Made by a program: the position numbers and the translations under genes | From: a bacterium | GTDB lineage: Bacteria > CAIWAD01 | Assembly: GCA_030429345.1 (NCBI GenBank) | Contig: JAUIFJ010000002.1 | Coordinates: 123,074-187,073 of the forward strand | Direction of reading: 5' to 3' | Length of the DNA: 64,000 nucleotides | Part shown: piece after piece, positions 9,338 to 17,099 of the stretch | Position numbering within the stretch: position 1 is the stretch's first letter | How the letters are laid out: every line of letters starts with the position of its first letter | Notes under the pieces: model-generated | Database searches by the model: none | Told to the model about the DNA's origin: nothing | Seen by the model: only the letters and a program-made list of their open reading frames with translations

Positions 9338-10075
9338 TTACTTGAACAGCCAGCGATAGATGAACTCGGGGATCACCTGGCGCCGCTTGTTGATGACGCA
9401 ACCCAGCAGGTTGGCGTTGTGAGACTTCAACCGGTCGACCGTGGCCTGCGCGGCATAGCGGCGAGTGCGGCCCGATTCGACGATCATCACCACTCCGTCG
9501 CACACGCCGGACCAGCTGAGGCATTCGGGCATGTCGGCGGAAGGCATGTCCAGCAGGATCCAGCCGTAGCGCTCCTTGAGCAGCTCCAGGCGAGAGTGCA
9601 GGCGTTCCGCCGTGATCCGGCTCATCCAGTGCGCTTCCGAGCTGCGGCCCAGCAGCAGGTCGACGCCGGGAAGCAGGCTGGTCTGGCGGCAGCTGTCCAG
9701 GTCCTCTTCCTGCAGCACGTAGCGCGGCAGGCCGTCCAGGCCGACGGCGTTGGCGGCGGCCATGGGAGGACTGGTCGAGCGGTAGTTGGCGTCGATCAGC
9801 AGCACCTTGTTCTGGTCCGTCTTCTGGTGGACCTGGGCCAGCATGCCGGCGGTGTGATGCACCAGCGTGCTCGTGCCGGCGCCGGGATCAAGGGCCGTGA
9901 AGAGCACGGTGCGAATGCCGTTGGCCGACTTCAGCCGTTCCAGCGAGCGCACCAGGTTGCCGAGGTCCTGCTGGAAATCCGGCAGCACGGACGGTGCCGG
10001 AGCGGACACGGGAGCCGCCTGCGGCGCGCCCTGGTCCTCTTCCAGTTTTTTCAGCATGTCACGGTATACGGACAT
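9338..10075 (-). CDS. CpsD/CapB-like P-loop protein with altered Walker A
   Basis: This 245-residue protein matches the BY-kinase/MinD-like layout. The P-loop region is VLFTALDPGAGTSTLVHHTA (about 58-77), the A' motif is KVLLIDANYRS and the Walker B-like strand is WILLDMPSADMPE. The P-loop reads GAGTST where active BY-kinases have GxGKST, so the nucleotide-binding lysine is replaced by Thr. There is no C-terminal tyrosine cluster; the tail is short and basic. It may be a catalytically weak regulator of the Wzz-like partner encoded next to it. Position between the ExeA-like and Wzz-like genes supports a role in export control. Confidence 0.8.
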   Translation of the reverse strand: MSVYRDMLKKLEEDQGAPQAAPVSAPAPSVLPDFQQDLGNLVRSLERLKSANGIRTVLFTALDPGAGTSTLVHHTAGMLAQVHQKTDQNKVLLIDANYRSTSPPMAAANAVGLDGLPRYVLQEEDLDSCRQTSLLPGVDLLLGRSSEAHWMSRITAERLHSRLELLKERYGWILLDMPSADMPECLSWSGVCDGVVMIVESGRTRRYAAQATVDRLKSHNANLLGCVINKRRQVIPEFIYRWLFK

Positions 10076-10084
10076 GGAGCCTCC

Positions 10085-11431
10085 TCAGGGTCGCGGAATC
10101 CGGATGCGGTCTCCGATCCGGATCAGGTTCGGGTTCTTGATGCGCGGATTCAGCGCCAGGATCTGATCGATGCGGTTCCAGTCGGACTGGCCGTACTCCC
10201 GCTCGACGATTTTCATCAGGGTGTCGTTCTGTCGAATGCGGACCAGGATCACTTCCGGGTCCCCCGGGGGGGAGACGACGCGCAGGGGCACATCCTCTTC
10301 CGGCGGGTCCTGTGTCACATCCTCTTCCGCTTTCGGGAAGGGCCGGTTGGCCAGCTCTTCCAGCTGTTTCTGCATCTGGCCCATGCTGCGGCGAGCCTCG
10401 GCCAGTTCCTGCTGCAGGGCCTGGACTTCGCCCGTGTTCTCGAGGATCACGGGGGGAGGCGTTTCCCCCTTGCCGCGGAAAAAGGCCCAGGAGGCCACAG
10501 CCACCAGCAGCACCAGCAGGACCGCCGCCAGCGGGGAGAGGCCCTTTCGCTGCGTCGCCGCGGCCGACGGGGCCGGCGCGTCCGGGGACGCGGCCGGGGC
10601 CGCTGGGCGCGCCTGCTGCTTGCGGAAAGCGAACTCCTCGTCGCCGACGGACTGCATGAAGGCGCGGTCCAGCACCTTCAGGCCCTTGCCGTAGCCCTTG
10701 AGCAGCGCCGTATCACAGACCTGGTTGATCACGCGGGGCACGCCGGCGCTGATCTCGTGGATCACGGCCAGGGCGCCGCCGTCGAAGATGTCCGCCGTGT
10801 GCTCGCCGCCGGCGATCTTGAGCCGATGTCTCACATACTCGGCGGTCTCGTCCTTCTTGAAGGGCTGCAGGTCGTAGCGGATCGCGATCCGCTGCTGCAG
10901 CTGGTGCAGGCTGGGGTCGGCGAGCTTGCCGTTGAGCTCCGGCTGGCCGACGAGCAGGATCTGCAGCAGCTTCTTGCTGGAGGTCTCCAGGTTGGAAAGC
11001 AGCCGCAGGTCCTCCATGGTCTCGAGGCTCAGGTTCTGTGCCTCGTCGATGATGATCACCGTGTTGATCTCGGCCTCGGCCTGGGCCAGCAGCCAGTCGT
11101 TGAGCGCGATGATCGAATCCGCCCGGTCCTCCGCCTTGCGCGGAATGTCGAAGTCGCGGAAGAGGTAGCGGAAGAGCTCTTCCGTGTTCAGCGAGCTGTT
11201 GTATACGACCGCGCTCTGCACCTTGTCGCCCAGGCGGTCGAGCACGCTGTTGATCAGGGTGGTCTTGCCCGTGCCGATGTCGCCGGACAGGACGGCGAAA
11301 CCCTTGCGCTGCTCGATGGCGTAGAGCAGGTGCGCGTAGGCTTCCTCGTGCTGGTGGCTCAGCCAGAGGAACCTGGGGTTGCTGGTGATCGAGAAGGGCT
11401 CTTCCCGGAATCCGTAGTGCGCCAGGTACAT
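10085..11431 (-). CDS. ExeA/GspA-type AAA ATPase with membrane anchor and C-terminal LysM domain
   Basis: This 448-residue protein has a cytoplasmic AAA ATPase at about 1-265, with Walker A SGDIGTGKTTL (about 49-59), Walker B TVIIIDEAQN and sensor-like LLVGQPEL. An Ala/Pro linker leads to one membrane helix (LSPLAAVLLVLLVAVASWAFF, about 298-318), then a coiled segment, then a LysM-like domain in the last 55 residues (RQNDTLMKIVEREYG ... LIRIGDRIRIP). ExeA-type ATPases couple ATP use to peptidoglycan remodelling for envelope machines, and a related ATPase is standard in exosortase-type polysaccharide loci. The fused LysM would contact peptidoglycan directly. Confidence 0.85.
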   Translation of the reverse strand: MYLAHYGFREEPFSITSNPRFLWLSHQHEEAYAHLLYAIEQRKGFAVLSGDIGTGKTTLINSVLDRLGDKVQSAVVYNSSLNTEELFRYLFRDFDIPRKAEDRADSIIALNDWLLAQAEAEINTVIIIDEAQNLSLETMEDLRLLSNLETSSKKLLQILLVGQPELNGKLADPSLHQLQQRIAIRYDLQPFKKDETAEYVRHRLKIAGGEHTADIFDGGALAVIHEISAGVPRVINQVCDTALLKGYGKGLKVLDRAFMQSVGDEEFAFRKQQARPAAPAASPDAPAPSAAATQRKGLSPLAAVLLVLLVAVASWAFFRGKGETPPPVILENTGEVQALQQELAEARRSMGQMQKQLEELANRPFPKAEEDVTQDPPEEDVPLRVVSPPGDPEVILVRIRQNDTLMKIVEREYGQSDWNRIDQILALNPRIKNPNLIRIGDRIRIPRP

Positions 11432-11440
11432 CAGTCGGGC

Positions 11441-12292
11441 CTAGGGATTGGTCAGAATGTCGTTGCCCAGCCGCCAGTAGTACCGGGTGCGCACAAAGGC
11501 GTCGATCGGCGGGATGAAGGTCATGATGTAGTCATCGATGAACTGGCGGATGTCGGAGATCAGGCGCGTGGGCACGATCACGATGTCCCGGGGCTGGAGC
11601 CAGACGGGTTCACCGCCGCCCGCCAGCGCCTGGCGCAGATCGAAGACCTGGTAGGTGTAGAGCCCGCTGTAGCCGACGCGCACCACGATGATGCTGCCGA
11701 TCTTGCCCGCGCTGGTCGGCCCTCCGGCGAGGGTCAGCGCGGAGAGCAGATCGATGCTCCCGTCCCAGCCGTAGCGGTCGGGACTGCCGACCGCGCCGTA
11801 GACGTAGAGGTACTGTTCGCCGGTCTCGGTCAGGCTCACGTTGGGACGGATATGCCGGAAATCGCGGCTGTAGAGGGCGCGCAGGGAATCGGCCAACGCG
11901 GCGCTGCTCAGGCCCATGGCCATGACATCCCCGTAGCGGGGAGAGGTCACGTAGCCGTCCGGGCGGACCAGGCCCTCGAAGTTCTCGCCGGGGAAGGCGG
12001 GGAAGAAGACCGAAAAGCGGTCTTCCGGCTGCAGGCGATAGCGCATGTCCGCCGAGGCCAGCTGGCCGCGGTCGCTTTCCGGCAGCCGCTGGTCGGGCAT
12101 GCGGGATTCAATGGCTTCAAAGGCGGTGGTCAGGGTGTCCGTCAGCTCGGCTTCCGGCTCCATCTGGGAGCGGCCTCGCAAGGCGCAGGAGGTCAGGCTC
12201 ATCAGAACCGCGGTTCCCACAAGCAGAAAAGCGGTCGGGCGACCGATTTTCCCGATCCATCCGTTCATGAGGTATGCCCGTTTCATTTTCAT
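11441..12292 (-). CDS. Outer-membrane polysaccharide export lipoprotein, Wza-like
   Basis: This 283-residue protein has a lipoprotein signal ending in LTSC (Cys36, or Cys28 if translation starts at the internal Met9). A Poly_export region follows at about 80-160 (YRLQPEDRFSVFFPAFP, LVRPDGYVTSPRYGDVMAMG) and an SLBB-like segment at about 165-235 (YVYGAVGSPDRYGWDGSIDLLSALTLAGG). It should form the outer-membrane exit ring for the polysaccharide. It is the first gene of the leftward operon; the 584-bp divergent intergenic region upstream must hold its promoter. Confidence 0.85.
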   Translation of the reverse strand: MKMKRAYLMNGWIGKIGRPTAFLLVGTAVLMSLTSCALRGRSQMEPEAELTDTLTTAFEAIESRMPDQRLPESDRGQLASADMRYRLQPEDRFSVFFPAFPGENFEGLVRPDGYVTSPRYGDVMAMGLSSAALADSLRALYSRDFRHIRPNVSLTETGEQYLYVYGAVGSPDRYGWDGSIDLLSALTLAGGPTSAGKIGSIIVVRVGYSGLYTYQVFDLRQALAGGGEPVWLQPRDIVIVPTRLISDIRQFIDDYIMTFIPPIDAFVRTRYYWRLGNDILTNP

Positions 12293-12876
12293 TCATTCGA
12301 TATGCCGCCGACGGTCGAAGCACCACCGCCTCTCCCAAATCAGGCTCTTTCAAGCCCTTACTGACGTCATATCGGCCCAAGGCGGGACCGGGTTGACCGG
12401 TTTCCCGTTTGATTCTCGAGTAATTCGCTGATAAACAGAATAGTATGATAAATGCGGTGATATGTTGTGACGCGCGTCAACTGTTTCTGCTTGAGATGGC
12501 GGAAGAACGGGGCATCTGCCGGCCAGCGGATGGCCGTCTCGGGGGTCGTCTGGTTGCTGCGGGTTCCCGGCGGTCTTCGGGAAGCCGCCTTGGCAGGGCC
12601 CCGTCTCTGCCGATCCTCCGAAAACCACGAAGGTCGGAACCCCTTTGGCAGAGCCCCGCAGAGTCCCGCCGGCAGAAAAGGCTTTCCTGCCGTCTCCAGG
12701 TGTCCGGATCCTGACCCTGTTCTAATTCGACTTCAAGAAAATGCCGATGAAAGAGGGGGCACGGACTCTGCCTGTGTCTACGAAGCACGGGTTTTCTCAT
12801 ATTGACGGATTCGGCTTGGCCGAAAAGGTGAAACGCGCCCGCAGGAAGTGGTGCGCACAGTCCAGGAGAGAGCAAC
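12293..12876. promoter_or_regulatory. Divergent intergenic region between export and sugar-nucleotide operons
   Basis: This 584-bp region has no convincing gene; its ORFs lack ribosome-binding sites and recognisable content. It separates the leftward export operon from the rightward sugar-nucleotide operon and should contain both promoters. A relatively AT-rich tract lies at 12405-12470, next to the 12-bp palindrome TGACGCGCGTCA (12468-12479), a plausible operator. A TATGAT hexamer is near 12444 but no good -35 box is spaced from it. A ribosome-binding site (AGGAGAGAG) sits just before ATG 12877. Confidence 0.45.
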
Positions 12877-14187
12877 ATGTTGGATCGAGTAAAGAATAAA
12901 GACTTCAAGGTCGGCATCGTCGGCCTGGGCTATGTGGGACTGCCCCTGGCTCTGGAGTTCGTCGAGGCGGAAATCGACACCCTCGGCTTCGAGCTGGATG
13001 GAAGCAAATGCGACGACCTGAAGGCGGGCAAGAGCTACATCCGTCACATTCCCACCGAGCGCATCGCCAAGGCTGCCGGCACCGGCAAGCTGGACGCGAC
13101 CACGGACTTTTCCCGTCTGGCGGAAGTCGACGCCATCCTGATCGCCGTGCCGACGCCGCTGGACAAGCACCGCGAGCCGGACCTGGGGCCCGTCCTGGCC
13201 GCCACTCGCACCATTGCCAAGTACCTCAAGAAGGGGCAGCTGGTGGTGCTGGAATCAACGACCTACCCCGGCACCGTGGATGATGTCATGGGCCCGATCC
13301 TCGAGGAAGCCAGCGGCCTGAAGGCCGGCACGGATTTCTACCTGGCCTTCAGCCCCGAACGCGAAGACCCCAACAATCCCGACTTCAACACCCATACCAT
13401 TCCGAAGGTCGTCGGCGGCCTGAACGAGGAATGCACCGAACTGGCCTGCGCGGTCTACAACCATGTCATCGTCCAGACCGTTCCGGTCAGCTCGACCCGC
13501 GCCGCGGAAGCGACCAAGTTGCTGGAGAACATCTACCGCGGCGTCAACATCGCCCTGATCAACGAGCTGAAGATCGTCTTCAGCCGCATGGACATCGACG
13601 TCTGGGAAGTGGTCGACGCGGCCAAGACAAAGCCTTTCGGCTTCCATGCCTTCTACCCCGGCCCCGGCCTGGGCGGACACTGCATTCCCATCGATCCCTT
13701 CTACCTGACCTGGAAGGCCCGCGAGTACGAGGTCAACACCCGCTTCATCGAGCTGGCCGGCGAGATCAACACCAGCATGCCGCGCTACGTGACCAATCGC
13801 CTGATGCACGAGCTGAACAAGCACAGCAAGAGCCTCAAGGGCAGCCGCGTGCTGCTGCTGGGCATGGCCTACAAGAAGAACATCGACGACATGCGGGAAA
13901 GCCCCTCGATCAAGCTGACCGAGCAGCTGCTGGCCCGCGGCGCCGAACTCGAGTACCACGATCCCTATATTCCGGTCTTCCGTGAGACCTTCGGCAAGCA
14001 GGAAGTCACGCTGCAGAACGTGGATCTGACTGCCGAGGCCCTGGAAAGCTATGACGCCGTCCTCATCTCGACGGATCACGACGATGTCGACTACGACTTC
14101 GTGGTCAAGCATTCCAAGCTGGTGGTCGACACCCGGAACGCGACCAAGAATGTCCGCGAGGGACGCGAGAAGATTGCCAAGGCCTAA
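12877..14187 (+). CDS. UDP-sugar 6-dehydrogenase (UDP-GlcNAc/ManNAc or UDP-Glc dehydrogenase family)
   Basis: This 436-residue protein follows a strong AGGAGAG site. The Rossmann motif VGIVGLGYVGLPLA is at residues 12-25. The dehydrogenase centre GPGLGGHCIPIDP places the catalytic cysteine at about Cys269, with the helper segment ENIYRGVNIALINELK upstream. The C-terminal domain is intact (VLLLGMAYKKNIDDMRESPS). It oxidises C6 of a UDP-hexose twice with NAD+ to give a UDP-uronic acid. Overall pattern and pairing with a WbpM-type dehydratase favour the WbpA/WecC group acting on N-acetyl sugars, but substrate is not certain. It heads the operon feeding the glycosyltransferases. Confidence 0.88.
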   Translation: MLDRVKNKDFKVGIVGLGYVGLPLALEFVEAEIDTLGFELDGSKCDDLKAGKSYIRHIPTERIAKAAGTGKLDATTDFSRLAEVDAILIAVPTPLDKHREPDLGPVLAATRTIAKYLKKGQLVVLESTTYPGTVDDVMGPILEEASGLKAGTDFYLAFSPEREDPNNPDFNTHTIPKVVGGLNEECTELACAVYNHVIVQTVPVSSTRAAEATKLLENIYRGVNIALINELKIVFSRMDIDVWEVVDAAKTKPFGFHAFYPGPGLGGHCIPIDPFYLTWKAREYEVNTRFIELAGEINTSMPRYVTNRLMHELNKHSKSLKGSRVLLLGMAYKKNIDDMRESPSIKLTEQLLARGAELEYHDPYIPVFRETFGKQEVTLQNVDLTAEALESYDAVLISTDHDDVDYDFVVKHSKLVVDTRNATKNVREGREKIAKA

Positions 14188-14229
14188 CGCTGACCTGGCC
14201 ACAGGAAAGCCCGAAACGGACGGGGTGTC

Positions 14230-14254
14230 GCGGTCGACGGACCATGTCGACCGC
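14230..14254 (+). other. Intergenic hairpin between dehydrogenase and dehydratase genes
   Basis: A perfect 9-bp stem (GCGGTCGAC / GTCGACCGC) encloses a 7-nt loop in the 81-bp spacer. There is no T-tract, so it is more likely an mRNA-stability or attenuation structure than a complete terminator. The downstream gene has no obvious separate promoter. Confidence 0.4.
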
Positions 14255-14268
14255 GCCCCCTGCTTGAT

Positions 14269-16152
14269 ATGATCCAGGATCTGCTGATCAGCCTGCGCCC
14301 CTACCGCAAATGGCTCATCCTTACGATGGATGTGGCCATTTCCTGCCTCGTCTTCTACCTCAGTTTCCTGATCATCGGCGTCGGCGAAATACCGTCAAGC
14401 CGCCTGCCCCTCTTCCAGACGGGGCTGGTGGTCATGGCCGCCGTACGCCTGCTGACCTTCAGCATGAGCAGCCTCTACAAGGGCATCATGCGCTATGCCA
14501 GCATTGATGACCTGAAGAACATCTTCCGCGCGACCTCGCTCGGCAGTCTGCTCTTCATCGTGGTCATCGTGCTCATGCCGAACCAGATCACCGAGGTCTC
14601 GCTGACGGGATTCCTGAAGTACGCCATCGTCATCGACTGGATGTTGAACATCCTCCTCATCGGCGGCAGCCGCTTCATGGTCCGTACCCTGCGCACCTAC
14701 CGTCCGCTGGACGGCAGCGAGCAGATCCGGGTGGTGATCATCGGCGCCGGCGACGCGGGGGAGAGCATCCTGCGCGAGATGCAGTTCAACCCGACGCTGA
14801 ATTACGAAGTGGTCTGCCTGCTGGACGATGACTCCTCGAAGGTCCGCAAGCAGATTCACGGCATCCAGGTGGCGGGCACCACCTCCGACCTGGGACAGGT
14901 GCTGGCCAGCAACAGCGTCGACCAGGTGCTGATCGCCGTGCCCAGCGCGCCGGCGGAACTGATCCGCCGCATTGTCGACCAGTGCCGCGAACGCAATGTC
15001 ACCTTCCGCAAGCTTCCCGGCGTGCGCGACCTGATCCACGGCGACATCACCATTGCCCAGTTCAAGGAAGTGCAGCTGGAGGACCTGCTGGGCCGCGACG
15101 CCGTCAAGCTGGACCTTCCCAGCATCGGCCGCTTCATCACGGAAAAGACCGTGCTGGTCACCGGCGGCGCCGGCTCGATCGGCAGCGAACTCTGCCGCCA
15201 GGTAATGAACTTCGGCCCCAGCCGGCTGATCTGCCTGGATCACAACGAGAACGGCCTGTACTACCTCATGCAGGAATTCAGCGAGCGCGCGGACCGGGGC
15301 AACGTGATCCCGGTGGTCGGCAGCATTACCGACCAGGAGCGCATGCGCTGGGTCTTCGAGAAGTTCAAGCCCAGCGTGGTCTTTCACGCCGCGGCGCACA
15401 AGCATGTGCCGATGATGGAGCAGAACAAGCGCGAGGCCGTGCGCAACAACATCCTGGGGACCAAGGTCCTGGTCGAACTGGCGCACCGCAACGAGGTCGA
15501 GAAGTTCGTGATGATCTCGACAGACAAGGCGGTCAACCCCACCAGCACCATGGGCGTCTGCAAGCGCGTCGCCGAACTGGTGGTCCGGGATTTCGCCGGG
15601 CACAGCAAGACCCAGTTCATGACCGTGCGCTTCGGCAACGTGCTGGGCAGCGCCGGCAGCGTGGTGCCGCTTTTCCGCAAGCAGATCCGCAAGGGCGGGC
15701 CGATCACCATTACCCACCCGGACATCGAGCGCTATTTCATGACCATTTTCGAGGCGGTGCAGCTGGTGATCCAGGCGGCCGCCATCGGCAAGGGCGGGGA
15801 GATCTTCGTGCTCGACATGGGAACGCCCATGAAGATCATCGAGCTGGCGCGCAACCTGATCACCCTTTCGGGGCTCAAGGAAGGCATCGACATCGACATC
15901 GAGGTCGTCGGCCTGCGCCCGGGCGAGAAGATGACCGAGGAACTGTGGGTCAGCAACGAGAAGCTGATCCCGACCGTGCACAACAAGATCAACATTGCCG
16001 TGCCCTCCGAGGACGCCGAAGTGTCCCTCAACGGACGGGTGGACAATGTCCTGCTCAGCCTCGACGGCAAAGAGGACGAACGCATCGTCAGCGACCTGCA
16101 GGAGCTGGTGCCGACCTATCGCCCGGTGAAGGGCGACAACCGGAGATATTGA
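14269..16152 (+). CDS. Membrane-bound nucleotide-sugar 4,6-dehydratase, CapD/WbpM-type
   Basis: This 627-residue protein has four N-terminal membrane helices (to about 140), a first Rossmann-like domain (VVIIGAGDAGESILREMQF) and an extended SDR domain starting at TVLVTGGAGSIGSELCRQV (about 292). The SDR active site reads ISTDKAVNPTSTMGVCK: Met replaces the usual Tyr of YxxxK (Met428-x3-Lys432), the arrangement known for WbpM/FlaA1-type enzymes. It should convert a UDP-HexNAc to the 4-keto-6-deoxy intermediate used for deoxyamino sugars. Its stop overlaps the epimerase start (TGATG), implying coupled expression. No clear ribosome-binding site precedes ATG 14269. Confidence 0.88.
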   Translation: MIQDLLISLRPYRKWLILTMDVAISCLVFYLSFLIIGVGEIPSSRLPLFQTGLVVMAAVRLLTFSMSSLYKGIMRYASIDDLKNIFRATSLGSLLFIVVIVLMPNQITEVSLTGFLKYAIVIDWMLNILLIGGSRFMVRTLRTYRPLDGSEQIRVVIIGAGDAGESILREMQFNPTLNYEVVCLLDDDSSKVRKQIHGIQVAGTTSDLGQVLASNSVDQVLIAVPSAPAELIRRIVDQCRERNVTFRKLPGVRDLIHGDITIAQFKEVQLEDLLGRDAVKLDLPSIGRFITEKTVLVTGGAGSIGSELCRQVMNFGPSRLICLDHNENGLYYLMQEFSERADRGNVIPVVGSITDQERMRWVFEKFKPSVVFHAAAHKHVPMMEQNKREAVRNNILGTKVLVELAHRNEVEKFVMISTDKAVNPTSTMGVCKRVAELVVRDFAGHSKTQFMTVRFGNVLGSAGSVVPLFRKQIRKGGPITITHPDIERYFMTIFEAVQLVIQAAAIGKGGEIFVLDMGTPMKIIELARNLITLSGLKEGIDIDIEVVGLRPGEKMTEELWVSNEKLIPTVHNKINIAVPSEDAEVSLNGRVDNVLLSLDGKEDERIVSDLQELVPTYRPVKGDNRRY

Positions 16153-17099
16153 TGCGGATCCTGCTGACCGGCGCCGCCGGCTTTATCGGTTCCCATCTCT
16201 GCGAACAGCTCCTGGGGCGGGGCGACACGGTTCTCGGCCTGGACAGCTTCGACGATTTCTACGACCCCGCCATCAAGCGGCGGAATCTGCAGGAGGCGCA
16301 GACGCATCCGCAGTTCCGACTGGTGGAAGGGGATATTCGAAACGGCGAGCTGCTGGAACAAATCTTCGCCGAGCATCGTTTCGACTGCGTAATCCATCTT
16401 GGCGCGCGCGCAGGAGTCCGTCCCTCCATTGCACAACCCCTGCTGTACCAGGACGTCAATCTGCGCGGCACCAACCAGCTGCTGGAGGCCATGCGAAAGG
16501 CCGGCTGCCGAAAACTGGTTTTCGCCTCCTCCAGTTCCGTCTACGGAAACAACTCGAAGGTTCCCTTTTCGGAAAAGGACCCGGTCGACCATCCGATTTC
16601 TCCCTACGCCGCCACCAAGAAGGCCGGGGAGCTGATGTGTCACAGCTATCACCACCTCTTCGGCATGGCCTGCGCCTGCCTGCGTTTCTTCACGGTCTAC
16701 GGACCGCGGCAGCGGCCGGAAATGGGCATTGCCAAGTTTGTTCGCAGCATCGACCGGGGGGAGGAGCTGGTCCTCTTCGGAGACGGAAGCAGCCGCCGTG
16801 ACTACACCTGGATCGAAGACATTCTTCAGGGGATCACGAAGGTGCTGGACAGCGATTTTTCCTGGGACGTGGTCAACCTGGGCGAGTCCCGCACCACGAC
16901 CCTGATCGAGCTGGTCGGACACATGGAGAAGGCGCTGGGCAAGAAGGCCCGCCTGCGCCACGTGGACATGCAACCGGGGGACGTGTTGCAGACCTTTGCC
17001 GACCTTGAGCACGCCCGCAGGACCTACGGCTACGATCCGCAGACGACTGTGGCGAAGGGAATTCCTGATTATGTGGACTGGTATCGCGCACACTCCTGA
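16152..17099 (+). CDS. NAD-dependent nucleotide-sugar epimerase (UDP-glucuronate/GlcNAc 4-epimerase type)
   Basis: This 315-residue extended SDR protein starts at ATG 16152. The cofactor motif is GAAGFIGSH (7-15). The catalytic triad is visible as FASSSSVYG and YAATK with Tyr152 and Lys156, and the substrate-side loop is RFFTVYGPRQRPEMG. The overall pattern is closest to UDP-glucuronate 4-epimerases and the related WbpP group. With the upstream dehydrogenase it could supply a galacturonate-type sugar. The next gene starts inside it (29-bp overlap), tying sugar synthesis to the C25 protease gene. Confidence 0.85.
   Translation: MRILLTGAAGFIGSHLCEQLLGRGDTVLGLDSFDDFYDPAIKRRNLQEAQTHPQFRLVEGDIRNGELLEQIFAEHRFDCVIHLGARAGVRPSIAQPLLYQDVNLRGTNQLLEAMRKAGCRKLVFASSSSVYGNNSKVPFSEKDPVDHPISPYAATKKAGELMCHSYHHLFGMACACLRFFTVYGPRQRPEMGIAKFVRSIDRGEELVLFGDGSSRRDYTWIEDILQGITKVLDSDFSWDVVNLGESRTTTLIELVGHMEKALGKKARLRHVDMQPGDVLQTFADLEHARRTYGYDPQTTVAKGIPDYVDWYRAHS

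Noticed and set aside
6890..12364. Very long plus-strand open frame (about 1820 codons) opposite the export operon
   Set aside because: It is antisense to six well-supported genes, has low-complexity Val/Gln/Asp/His-rich composition typical of GC-rich shadow frames, and no ribosome-binding site.
12445..12805. Small ORFs in the divergent EPS intergenic region
   Set aside because: No ribosome-binding site, no recognisable domains and overlapping frames on both strands; the region is better read as regulatory.
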